This document shows, in pieces, positions 1 through 7,588 of a stretch of 64,000 bases of DNA. The DNA is from Enterocloster bolteae. GTDB lineage: Bacteria > Bacillota > Clostridia > Lachnospirales > Lachnospiraceae. The notes below the pieces were generated by a model. The model saw only the letters and a program-made list of their open reading frames with translations. It had not been told where the DNA came from and made no database searches. The position numbers and the translations under genes are program-made. Where the stretch lies: contig NZ_CP022464.2 of assembly GCF_002234575.2 (NCBI RefSeq), positions 4,960,001 through 5,024,000 of the forward strand, written 5' to 3'. Every line of letters begins with the position of its first letter. The stretch's first letter is position 1.

Positions 1-360
1 TGTATTCCGGGGCAGAGAAACCACCAGCCTGCTGCCGGTCCCCAGTGCATTGCTCCCAATAGAGGTTACACTCTCCGGCACGGTTAATTCATGTAACTGT
101 CCACATGCGTTAAATGCATTTTGACCTATACGTGCTGCCTGACCCAATTCCACAGAACAAATGGTCTTCGGAAAGATGGAACCAGACGAAACGTCCGGCA
201 TATCTGCTATCTTTTCTTTTTCTACTGAATCACTCATAATAAATGTCTGGAGTGATACCATATTCCGCAGATAATGCCAATCACTTTCCGAAAAAGTACC
301 TCCCAGAATCTCCAGGGAATGAATATTGTCAGAAGTCTGATCCTTCAAAGCGTCTTCCAG
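1..360 (-). CDS. Leucine-rich-repeat C-terminal segment, out of frame with the upstream repeat protein (partial)
   Basis: Reading the minus strand from 360 to the window edge gives an uninterrupted frame of about 120 codons. It contains BspA-like leucine-rich units such as IGQNAFNACGQLHELTVPES followed by VTSIGSNALG, typical of surface LRR_5 domains. This frame is closed upstream by a TGA at 361-363. The preceding ORF (329-2020) runs into the same DNA in another frame and stops at 329. No good ribosome site precedes the internal ATGs (near 261 and 237). I infer that it is the C-terminal half of the upstream gene, displaced by one extra base or two missing bases around 330-361. It could be a true pseudogene, an assembly error or, less likely, a separately translated gene. 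The end lies outside the window. Confidence 0.6.
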   Translation of the reverse strand, partial: MEDALKDQTSDNIHSLEILGGTFSESDWHYLRNMVSLQTFIMSDSVEKEKIADMPDVSSGSIFPKTICSVELGQAARIGQNAFNACGQLHELTVPESVTSIGSNALGTGSRLVVSLPRNT

Positions 361-2020
361 TCAGTTCCATACCGCCATCAACCCTGATGCTGATAACTTG
401 TTCCTCTATCGTATTCACCAGTTTCATATTGCTGAAAAATGTGTCCAGGTCCATCAGCTTCCGGTACAGCTCCGAATCAAATTCATCCTTCTCATCCTGG
501 CTGAGCGCATCATATGCCTTCTTTGCTTCTTTCTCCTGCTCCATTATTCCTTGGATATCGGGAATCTGGGATGCCGTGGCCACACTTATCCGCTCAACCA
601 ACTCCACTATTTCCTCCGCTGACGGAAGCGCTTGGATTTTCTCATAAACAGATTCCATGGCGGAAGTAGGGTATATAATCACAGCATCTGTAATTTCTAT
701 AAAAATCATTGGCAGCTCTGTATCCATATCATAACGGCTGCTTATAACGGGTATGTAGCAATAGGTGGTTCCTGCTTCATCCTCGGGGGAGTAAGCGTAT
801 TCTCCCTCATCCGGTTCCCACGCCTTCACCGTTATCTCAGTCCACTGGTTATCCGTTTCTTCTGTGTTACTGTTCTCTGTATTCCCGGACTCTGTATTCC
901 CGTCTTTTACATTTACCTTTTCCGCTGCGGTCTCTGTATATGCTTCAATACTTCCCGTTTTACCGTCATTCTCAGTAACATCCGCACCTGTATCTGCATT
1001 CTCCGGCAGACCTGCCCATGGTACCATCTGGCCCATAATCACAACAGAATCTCCAAAATCATTATTATCCGTACTGTCATAGCCATCAGCATTGCCGGTA
1101 GATGTAGATATGGAAGCCCCGGAATCATCAGAGCTGCCACTGTCTGCTGATGCGCCATGTGATGTATCCTGGTTGCCTTCCGGCACCGCTCCTTCTGACG
1201 AACTCTGGTTCCCTTCCGGCTTTTCTCCTCCCGACGGACTCTGGTCTCCTTCCGGTGTCTCACCTTCTGACGGCCCCTGGTTCTCTCCCGGATCCTCTCC
1301 CTCCGACGGATTCTGATTCTCTCCCGGCTTCTCACCTTCCGACGGCCCCTGATTCTCTCCCGGCTCCTCACCTTCCGACGGCCCCTGATTCTCTCCCGGC
1401 TTCTCACCTTCCGACGGCCCCTGATTCTCTCCCGGCATCTCACTTTCCGACGGCCCCTGGTTCTCTCCCGGCTTCTCACCTTCCGACGGCCCCTGGTTCT
1501 CTCCCGGTGTCTCTCCCTCCGACGGCCCCTGATTCTCTCCCGGCTTCTCACCTTCCGACGGCCCCTGGTTCTCTCCCGGCTTCTCACCTTCCGGCTGACT
1601 CTGATTCTCTCCCGGAGTCTCCCCCTCCGACGGATTCTGGGGTTCTCCCGGCTTCTCTCCCTCCGATGGATTCAGGTTACCTTCGGGCATCTCCCCCTCT
1701 GACGGTTTCTGGACCCCATCCGGTACGGTCGGTGTTACGGCTGACGTTGGCTGTTCCGGTTTTTGTTTCTCAGCATCATCCCGGTATGCCTTTACCATCA
1801 AAGTATCGGGAAACAGCTTTTCAAATTCCTCCTGGCTGGTTCCTTCAGGCACCTTCATGGAGGAGAGTTCCTCCGGCAGTTCCTGGAACTCGGAAATAAT
1901 TATTTTCTTTCCTTCCTCTTTTTCGCCCTCTGCCAGGCCTGTTATCTGAATGCTGCTGCTCATTACCATAATGGCCATTACCAAACTAATAGCTCGTTTC
2001 TTTCTGTTGTAAATACGCAT
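329..2020 (-). CDS. Secreted Pro/Glu/Gly-repeat protein, N-terminal part of a frameshifted LRR surface protein
   Basis: A GGGAGAG ribosome site sits 6-7 bases before the ATG at 2020, so I choose this start over the ATG at 2038. The protein (about 563 residues) opens with a signal peptide (MRIYNRKKRAISLVMAIMVM) and has an acidic N-domain. Next come fifteen 12-residue repeats built on PSEGEKPGENQG, then a Ser/Asp/Asn-rich linker and a mixed C-terminal region of about 180 residues. There is no visible LPxTG anchor. The frame ends at 329, while a leucine-rich domain continues in another frame. It follows the SleB-like gene directly (TAA at 2039-2041), so the two are probably co-transcribed. A surface or adhesion role is inference; no enzymatic motif is seen. 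Confidence 0.7.
   Translation of the reverse strand: MRIYNRKKRAISLVMAIMVMSSSIQITGLAEGEKEEGKKIIISEFQELPEELSSMKVPEGTSQEEFEKLFPDTLMVKAYRDDAEKQKPEQPTSAVTPTVPDGVQKPSEGEMPEGNLNPSEGEKPGEPQNPSEGETPGENQSQPEGEKPGENQGPSEGEKPGENQGPSEGETPGENQGPSEGEKPGENQGPSESEMPGENQGPSEGEKPGENQGPSEGEEPGENQGPSEGEKPGENQNPSEGEDPGENQGPSEGETPEGDQSPSGGEKPEGNQSSSEGAVPEGNQDTSHGASADSGSSDDSGASISTSTGNADGYDSTDNNDFGDSVVIMGQMVPWAGLPENADTGADVTENDGKTGSIEAYTETAAEKVNVKDGNTESGNTENSNTEETDNQWTEITVKAWEPDEGEYAYSPEDEAGTTYCYIPVISSRYDMDTELPMIFIEITDAVIIYPTSAMESVYEKIQALPSAEEIVELVERISVATASQIPDIQGIMEQEKEAKKAYDALSQDEKDEFDSELYRKLMDLDTFFSNMKLVNTIEEQVISIRVDGGMELTGRRFEGSDF
1166..1705 (-). repeat. Fifteen tandem 36-bp units coding PSEGEKPGENQG-type 12-mers
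   Basis: The units keep phase exactly. Central copies are nearly identical and edge copies more diverged (PEGNQ, PEGDQ variants), as expected for slippage expansion. This is a coding minisatellite likely to vary in copy number between strains. Confidence 0.85.
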
Positions 2021-2038
2021 CGCGGCTCTCCCTATCAT

Positions 2039-2635
2039 TTAAGTCTGATTACAGAATACATGGTTTCCAATCACGCACTGTATATGTCCATTTTCCTTTT
2101 CCAGGGAAAAATACATGGTCTTAAAAGGCAGAATCTGTGTTTCCCCATCCAACACTGCTTTTACATTCCGTTTCACACGCTCCGAAGGTTTCGCAGCGTC
2201 CATATTCCTGTTCTTCCATGTGACGAACTGACTGCACCCATTGTCTTTCTGGCTGAGCACCTCATAAACCGTATCAGGAAACTGGTCGGAATACATCCGG
2301 TTCAGAATTACCTCCACTACAGCCTGCTGTCCCCTGTCCGGTTCCGCGCCTGCCTCCAGCATGGTGATTCTTGCAATCATGTCCAGCTCTATCTCATCAA
2401 GCTGTATTCCCCACCTGTTTTGTGGGCTTCCTTTGTTTCCCGCAGGTTTCTCTCTTTTCTTTTGTAATTCTCCTTTTGCTATAGAGCAAATTGTCTCCGG
2501 AACACGGATCCCGGTCACCATTTTCCCATATTGGCCATTCACATCCGCCCCGTCCAGCCCAAACACCGTCATAGCATGAATTGTGAATGACAAAATCACT
2601 ATGAAAGACAGATTGACTCCCACAAACTTTTTCAT
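2039..2635 (-). CDS. SleB/CwlJ-like cell wall hydrolase, secreted
   Basis: This is a 198-residue protein with an N-terminal hydrophobic signal or anchor (residues 5-26). Residues about 80-198 form a Hydrolase_2 (SleB-type) domain. The diagnostic segment is MIARITMLEAGAEPDRGQQA then VVEVILNRMYSDQFPDTVYEVL, followed by QFVTW and a C-terminal VIGNHVFC. Family members hydrolyse peptidoglycan, often spore cortex, and the Glu of the LEA segment is the expected catalytic acid. The ATG follows GGGGGAATAACC. No peptidoglycan-binding domain is present, so this is a short single-domain form. It lies directly upstream of the repeat surface protein, so a vegetative wall-remodelling role is as plausible as germination. 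Confidence 0.8.
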   Translation of the reverse strand: MKKFVGVNLSFIVILSFTIHAMTVFGLDGADVNGQYGKMVTGIRVPETICSIAKGELQKKREKPAGNKGSPQNRWGIQLDEIELDMIARITMLEAGAEPDRGQQAVVEVILNRMYSDQFPDTVYEVLSQKDNGCSQFVTWKNRNMDAAKPSERVKRNVKAVLDGETQILPFKTMYFSLEKENGHIQCVIGNHVFCNQT

Positions 2636-2686
2636 CGGTTATTCCCCCGGTATTCTGTCTTTTGTATGTTTCACCGGCCCGAAGAC

Positions 2687-4450
2687 CTATATTTTCACCA
2701 CCAGAGAATTAAAACCGCCGTAACGCCGGTAAAAGAACTCCTTTGCCTTACTCTTGATAACCCTCACTCCCATGGCATCCATATCAAAACCGCCTTCCTG
2801 GCTGACACGGCCCGTCTCCAGGGCAAAGGGGTCAAAATATCTTGCAGTGTCCCGGATATGGAGGACAAATTCCCCCTGCTGCCCGGCCACCAGTGTAATC
2901 TCGATGCATACGTCATCCCCGCCTCCGTCCCGCAGAATTACAACACATAATTCTTCGATGGTCATGGTCACGTAATACGTCTGTCTGGGACTGGCCTCCC
3001 ATTTTTCACAAAATGCCCCGGCCTCCCCTGTGACCAGGGTCATATCCTGGTTTCCCTGGTTGACCGTGCAGGTGTAAACCCTGGATCCGTCAAATTCCTC
3101 CGTCCTGCCCCGGCCCGCTATAAACCGTATTATCCACAATCCCAGTGAAAGTACCTCAACAGCCGGGAACATCCACCAGAACAGGTCCATTCTCAGGAAT
3201 GAGAAGAACAATACGCCGGGTATCAGCACAATGGCGCCCCGCAGCGACGAAATGATAAGGCTCTCCCGCTCCTGATTGCAGGACTGGAAATATCCGGCCA
3301 AAAGAATGGATATACCGGCAAACACCGTACCTGCGCAGTAAAGCCTGAGGGCTCCTGCCCCCATGGCGGCAGCCGCTGCCTCACGCAGCCCGAACAGGGT
3401 GCATATGAATTGAGGAAACAGGAAAATCAAAAGAGCTGCCAGGCATCCCGCGCTGCATCCATACCGAAAGGCGTATCTGCGCACATTCCTCATTCCCTCC
3501 CCGCGGTGCTCTCCGCAATAGGTGCTCACCATGGGCTGCATAGCCCTGGTGGTTCCCTCGTAAAGATAGAGAATCAGATAGGAGGCATTCTGCAGCATGT
3601 CAAAAACAGCTACAGACGCCTCATTCCCGGCACGGATTAGGATGTTATTGCACAGCAACAGGAAAATAAGCTGGTACAGATACTGGACGGAACTGGAACA
3701 TCCGTCTTTAAAGGCCCTGGCTGCAGCCCCCGGCGCAGGACGGACAGGCCGGAATTTTAGTATATGCCTTCCTCCCAGGATACCTGGCAGATAGCACAGG
3801 ATGGCAACTGCCTGGCCAATCATGGTGGACAAGGCTGCTCCCGCTGTGCCGTATCCCAGTATCAGCACAAACAGGATATTGAAGCCGATATCAGTAAGGT
3901 TGCCTGCAACCGAACCAAGACCGGCTATCTTCTCATTGTCATCATTACGCAGATAGTAATTGAGAATATTAGACATATAAAAAAGAGGTGTGGCTGAAAC
4001 CAGCACCACCAGGTAGCTTCTGGTGGCTTCAAAAAGCGGTCCGTCATCCGGCACAGTGCCCAGGATAGCCAGAAACGGCGTCATGAAAACATTTCCCAGT
4101 ATTCCTGTCAGGATACTAAATGCCAGAGCCCCTGTCACCACCTGGTTAAAGCTGTCCACTGCCTCCCCGGGCTTTCCCTCCCCCAAAAGCCTGGAGTACC
4201 TGACAGAACCTCCCAGCCCCAGCCCATGGGCAAACATGCAGTTAATCATGTAAACCGGAAGAATCAGCGCGATGGCAGCCAGACCCACGGCTCCCATTCT
4301 CTGGCCCACCACAACCGCGTCCGCAATATCACTGAGCGCCCATCCTGCGGAGGAAATGATGGCGGGTCCCCACATGCGCCGGAATATTCTGCCTGTAAAG
4401 CGGTCCCTGTTTTTCATTTCCCTTTTTCCACTCCCTTTTCTCTCATTCAA
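2687..4450 (-). CDS. MATE-family exporter fused to a C-terminal RsbW-like ATP-binding domain
   Basis: Residues about 15-450 are a polytopic MATE transporter with about 12 hydrophobic segments and the early RRMWGPAIISSAGWALSDIADAVVVGQRMG segment region. Residues about 455-587 are soluble and resemble a HATPase_c_2 / anti-sigma kinase fold: TMTIEELCVVILRDGGGDD, then VLHIRDTARYFDPF and a C-terminal MGVRVIKSKAKEFFYRRYGG. Ordinary MATE proteins stop near residue 450, so the extra domain is a real fusion. The neighbouring upstream gene encodes the STAS antagonist that such kinases normally bind, overlapping by 8 bp. I infer that transport and partner switching are linked. Some catalytic motifs of the ATPase look weak, so kinase activity is uncertain. 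A start at the ATG at 4417 is possible. Confidence 0.8.
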   Translation of the reverse strand: MNERKGSGKREMKNRDRFTGRIFRRMWGPAIISSAGWALSDIADAVVVGQRMGAVGLAAIALILPVYMINCMFAHGLGLGGSVRYSRLLGEGKPGEAVDSFNQVVTGALAFSILTGILGNVFMTPFLAILGTVPDDGPLFEATRSYLVVLVSATPLFYMSNILNYYLRNDDNEKIAGLGSVAGNLTDIGFNILFVLILGYGTAGAALSTMIGQAVAILCYLPGILGGRHILKFRPVRPAPGAAARAFKDGCSSSVQYLYQLIFLLLCNNILIRAGNEASVAVFDMLQNASYLILYLYEGTTRAMQPMVSTYCGEHRGEGMRNVRRYAFRYGCSAGCLAALLIFLFPQFICTLFGLREAAAAAMGAGALRLYCAGTVFAGISILLAGYFQSCNQERESLIISSLRGAIVLIPGVLFFSFLRMDLFWWMFPAVEVLSLGLWIIRFIAGRGRTEEFDGSRVYTCTVNQGNQDMTLVTGEAGAFCEKWEASPRQTYYVTMTIEELCVVILRDGGGDDVCIEITLVAGQQGEFVLHIRDTARYFDPFALETGRVSQEGGFDMDAMGVRVIKSKAKEFFYRRYGGFNSLVVKI

Positions 4451-4739
4451 TGGTCAGGATATCCGTAAATCCCGTGACCTCAAATACTTCCATGATTGTC
4501 CCGCACACATTGCGTACCGTCATGGTTCCCTGCCTGTTCATCTGCTTCTGGGCCGCCAGAATCACCCGCAGGCCGGCGGAAGACAGGTATGCCAGGCCTT
4601 CCATATCAAGCACCAGTCTGTCCACACCCTCTAATCCGTTTTTAATCACAGTCTCCAGCTCCGGTGCTGTTGTGGTGTCCAGACGTCCCTCCAGCTCCAG
4701 AGTCAGGCAGCCGTTATTTTTTGTGGTTGTGATTGTCAT
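4443..4739 (-). CDS. STAS-domain anti-sigma factor antagonist
   Basis: This is a small protein of about 98 residues. The segment LDMEGLAYLSSAGLRVILAA carries the conserved Ser of SpoIIAA/RsbV-type antagonists, the site phosphorylated by RsbW-type kinases. GGAGG lies 8 bases before the ATG at 4739, so I prefer MTITTTK over the ATGs at 4745 and 4766. The gene overlaps the MATE-RsbW fusion by 8 bp, suggesting translational coupling and direct interaction with its ATPase domain. No sigma factor gene is nearby, so the final target is unknown. Confidence 0.85.
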   Translation of the reverse strand: MTITTTKNNGCLTLELEGRLDTTTAPELETVIKNGLEGVDRLVLDMEGLAYLSSAGLRVILAAQKQMNRQGTMTVRNVCGTIMEVFEVTGFTDILTIE

Positions 4740-4755
4740 TATCATTTCCTCCCTG

Positions 4756-5004
4756 TCATTCTTCATTTTTCATAAAACCGAACCTGGTATCCACTCTGTT
4801 TTCCATGCAGCGGCAGATACTGCTGCGTATATGGAGCTTTGTGGATTTACGGAAGTCGGCATACCTGCAGTACCAGCACTCCCGCACAGCAGGCATGCTC
4901 CGGCTGGTCCCGGTAAAATACGGACAGCTGTAATCCTCTGTCACAATCGGGTAGCCGTCATCTGTCACGCCAATCACCGCTCCCCGGATTTTCTTTTCCG
5001 ACAT
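4756..5004 (-). CDS. Small cysteine-rich protein of unknown function
   Basis: This is an 82-residue protein starting at an ATG with GAGGAG 9 bases upstream. A longer in-frame reading back to 5190 exists but has no ribosome site and overlaps the kinase. Five cysteines are grouped as SCPYFTG, ECWYCRYADFRKSTK and SICRCMENR, which suggests a metal-binding or redox-sensitive fold. I do not recognise a named family. It sits between a GHKL kinase and the STAS protein on the same strand, so it is probably part of the same regulatory operon. It is not an AgrD-type peptide: there is no amphipathic leader or short thiolactone motif. Confidence 0.65.
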   Translation of the reverse strand: MSEKKIRGAVIGVTDDGYPIVTEDYSCPYFTGTSRSMPAVRECWYCRYADFRKSTKLHIRSSICRCMENRVDTRFGFMKNEE

Positions 5005-5165
5005 GGCCGCACACTCCTCTTTCATAAACATGATTTGCAGCCAAATGTGAAACAGCATCATCTGACCACGGAACAAACATATCACAGCCTTTAAAAGGAA
5101 TGAGGGATGCAGGACAAAAAACGGTTTTTCCGGGATAATTGACACCGGACTGCCCACCCCTGCCT

Positions 5166-5816
5166 TTAACACGGTGTGGCTTCCTTCCATTCCAGGGCCA
5201 GTACCACCTTGACCGTGAATTCATCATCGGTGTGGCTGACCGCACAGTAGCCGTGGTAGCGCTCCGCCACATGCCGGATACTGTCCAGTCCCAGTCCGTG
5301 TCCGTTTTCCTCCTTTAGGGTAACCAGCCGGTCCCCATCCCATTTTACCCTTCCGTCATAGCTGTTTCTGATTTCCATAATCAGGTTATGCCCTACCAGG
5401 CGGGCCAGCAGCGAGATATACCGTCCGGCTCCACGGCCCTGGCGTTGGCATGCCTCCACGGCGTTCTGCATGGCATTGCCCAGCACCGTGCACAAATCCA
5501 CGGGAGTACAGGGCAGGTCAGGAGGAATCTGGGCGTCGCAATTGAACCTGATCCCCCCGTTTCTGGCCTGTTCCCCGTAATATTTTAAAAGAATATTGGC
5601 CGCATGGTCCCCGCAGTAATACAATCCGTCCATGTCCGGCATCTGTTCAACAAGGGCATCCAGGTACTCCTTCAGACGGTCATAGTCCCCGGCCTGGGCG
5701 TATCCGCTCATCACCCGCAGATGGTGCAGGATGTCATGCTGCATCCTGCGCACCTCATCTATATGGCCTGCCAGGAAGGCATAATACTGTTCCAACTGTC
5801 TCTTATCTGCAGACAT
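5166..5816 (-). CDS. Soluble GHKL-type sensor histidine kinase (LytS/AgrC-like catalytic part)
   Basis: The protein has 216 residues. The phosphoacceptor helix contains MQHDILHHLRVMSGYAQAGD (residues about 24-45), followed by a HATPase_c_5 fold with the N-box NAMQNAVEACQ and the G-box ENGHGLGLDSI. AgrC-type kinases normally carry five to seven membrane helices upstream. None are present and the upstream gene is the response regulator, so the protein is cytoplasmic and must receive its signal from a partner. GGAGGAAG precedes the ATG. It pairs with the LytTR regulator just upstream (20 bp gap). Confidence 0.85.
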   Translation of the reverse strand: MSADKRQLEQYYAFLAGHIDEVRRMQHDILHHLRVMSGYAQAGDYDRLKEYLDALVEQMPDMDGLYYCGDHAANILLKYYGEQARNGGIRFNCDAQIPPDLPCTPVDLCTVLGNAMQNAVEACQRQGRGAGRYISLLARLVGHNLIMEIRNSYDGRVKWDGDRLVTLKEENGHGLGLDSIRHVAERYHGYCAVSHTDDEFTVKVVLALEWKEATPC

Positions 5817-5835
5817 AACAAATCTTCCTCCTGTA

Positions 5836-6570
5836 CTAAATACGGGTCAGCTCAGCCCGTTCCAGCAGATATCCGAAATACGCGTCCCGGATTGCGCGGC
5901 TGCCTCGCTGCCGTATAGGAATATGGGCCCCGGACATCATCAGGAAATCCTCCTCCGCTACTCTCACCCGGTTCATATTCACAATAAAGCTTTGGTGGCA
6001 CCGCAGGAATCCGTGTCCCTTCAGCTCCTTTTCCACATCGTCCAGTTTTGCGTATACCCGGTACTCCTCTCCGTTTTCCAGAAATACCAGAAGCACATTC
6101 CTGCGGCTCTCTATGTATTCAATCTCCCGGTAGGCAATCCTGCGGCCCCTGCATCCCTTTTTGAGCAGAAGTGTTTTCTGGTTTCCCTCGTATTCCTCCT
6201 GCAAAAAACGTCTGAGCAGGGCTGCCGTCTTCTCCCCGTCCAAGGGTTTGACAAGGTATCCGTAGGCATACACATCATAGCTTTCCAGGGCATATGCCGG
6301 AGTAGTTGTCAGGAACACAATGGACACATGGGGCGCGTACCGCCGCAGACAGCGGGCAGCCTCCATTCCCAGCATGCCGTCCATGAAAATATCCATAAAA
6401 ATAAGATCAAAATCAACGGAACCGTCATCGTAATCATCCACCATAGTTTCGCCGCGGCTGTATTCTGCCAATGTATACTCGTAGGGTACGGCCGCAAAAA
6501 AGGAGCGCAGGAAACCCTTTACCATATCCCTTTCTGATTTCAGGTCGTCACATATTGCAATACGAAGCAT
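5836..6570 (-). CDS. LytTR-family response regulator
   Basis: Residues about 1-120 form a receiver domain (IAICDD acidic pocket, phosphoacceptor Asp in LIFMDIFMDG, FLTTT, Lys in YLVKPLD). Residues about 140-240 form a LytTR DNA-binding domain (YREIEYIESRRNVLLVFLEN, FLRCHQSFIVNMNRV). Proteins of this AgrA/VirR type bind direct repeats at promoters. The start at 6570 is placed because GAGG then lies 9-10 bases upstream; an ATG at 6576 is also possible. It leads the minus-strand operon with the soluble GHKL kinase, Cys-rich protein, STAS protein and MATE fusion. Confidence 0.9.
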   Translation of the reverse strand: MLRIAICDDLKSERDMVKGFLRSFFAAVPYEYTLAEYSRGETMVDDYDDGSVDFDLIFMDIFMDGMLGMEAARCLRRYAPHVSIVFLTTTPAYALESYDVYAYGYLVKPLDGEKTAALLRRFLQEEYEGNQKTLLLKKGCRGRRIAYREIEYIESRRNVLLVFLENGEEYRVYAKLDDVEKELKGHGFLRCHQSFIVNMNRVRVAEEDFLMMSGAHIPIRQRGSRAIRDAYFGYLLERAELTRI

Positions 6571-6873
6571 GATCATCCATCCTCTTTTTGTATCTTAACG
6601 ATGTATTTTACCATAATATGGTCTGTATACCTGATTATGGGACAAATGACGGATTTTTTTGTATAAATGGCATATTATGTCCCTATTCCGTCACTCTCTG
6701 CACAAAACCAGACAGATTCTAATGCCGATTTTATCAGAAAGATTCCAGTTCATGTGGAATCCCGGCCACTCTTAACCAAAATGTAACCTTTTTCCCGGAC
6801 CGCTCCCGGAATATATGGTATACTGTTATTGAGTACAGCTCGAATAACAGGCATCTGACGGGAGGAAGGGACC
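6571..6873. promoter_or_regulatory. Divergent promoter region between LytTR regulator and OmpR-type regulator
   Basis: No gene is seen in these 303 bases. A TATACT at 6819-6824 could be the -10 box for the plus-strand regulator, with no clear -35 box. The words TGACGGA (near 6650) and TCCGTCA (near 6690) form an inverted pair, each next to a GGGACA/TGTCCC word, in the minus-strand promoter half. These could be regulator sites. Confidence 0.4.
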
Positions 6874-7560
6874 ATGCCGTATCTTTTGTTTGTGGACGAT
6901 GATTCCAATGTGTTAAATATAAACCGTAATTACTTTGAATCCAGGGGCTTTTCCGTATCCGTGGCCCAGACAACGGACCAGGCCCTGGACCATGTGAAAA
7001 AGTATCCGGTAGACTGTGTGGTGCTGGATATTATGATGCCGGGCTTTGATGGGTTCCTGCTCTGCCGCCGCTTTAAAACCCAGATGACAGCACCTGTGAT
7101 TTTCCTCACCAGCCTGACAGAAAAGGAATATTTATATCAGGGCTTTTCCCTGGGCGGAGATGATTTTCTCACCAAGCCCTGGGACCTTAAGGAGCTGGAG
7201 ATGCGGATCCGGACCAGAATCAGCCAGTGTTCCAACCGTTCCCTTAAGGGTGAACGGCTGGAATTCCCGCCTTTAACCATTGACGCCGGCACCCGCCAGG
7301 CGTCCATAGGGAATGTCTGTGTTCCGCTGACCGCCTATGAGTTCGACATATTACTGCTGCTGGCCCGTTCTCCGGGCCATGTCTTTTCCCCGGACTCCAT
7401 TTACCGTGAAATCTGGAAACTGCCTGATTTGGACAACACCCAGACCGTCAAGGTGCATGTGGCCCGTATGCGGCATAAAATGGAAGCTGCCTGCCCGGGA
7501 CACAGCTTCATCGGAACCGTGTGGAAGCAGGGGTACCGTTTCCTGCCGGAAAACAGCTGA
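6874..7560 (+). CDS. OmpR/PhoB-family response regulator
   Basis: This is a 228-residue two-domain regulator. The receiver has FVDDDSN, phosphoacceptor Asp in CVVLDIMMPGFDG, FLTSL and Lys in FLTKPWD. The C-terminal winged helix (residues about 130-226) has AYEFDILLLLARSPGHVFS and VKVHVARMRHKME, typical of Trans_reg_C. GGAGGAAGGG lies before the ATG. The following sensor kinase begins 28 bp downstream, so the two form a standard two-component pair. Confidence 0.93.
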   Translation: MPYLLFVDDDSNVLNINRNYFESRGFSVSVAQTTDQALDHVKKYPVDCVVLDIMMPGFDGFLLCRRFKTQMTAPVIFLTSLTEKEYLYQGFSLGGDDFLTKPWDLKELEMRIRTRISQCSNRSLKGERLEFPPLTIDAGTRQASIGNVCVPLTAYEFDILLLLARSPGHVFSPDSIYREIWKLPDLDNTQTVKVHVARMRHKMEAACPGHSFIGTVWKQGYRFLPENS

Positions 7561-7588
7561 GAGTAATCGTGAGAGGCGGTGAAAAGCC

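Noticed and set aside
329..363. Programmed ribosomal frameshift at the LRR frame break
   Set aside because: No slippery heptamer, downstream pseudoknot or internal ribosome-like stimulator is apparent, so mutation or assembly error is simpler.
1039..1899. Long Arg-rich or Pro/Ser-rich frames over the repeat region on both strands
   Set aside because: They are shadows created by the 36-bp coding repeat, which leaves several frames open; they have no ribosome sites or signal features.
4756..5190. 144-residue version of the Cys-rich protein
   Set aside because: The extra N-terminus overlaps the kinase gene and has no ribosome site, while the ATG at 5004 has one.
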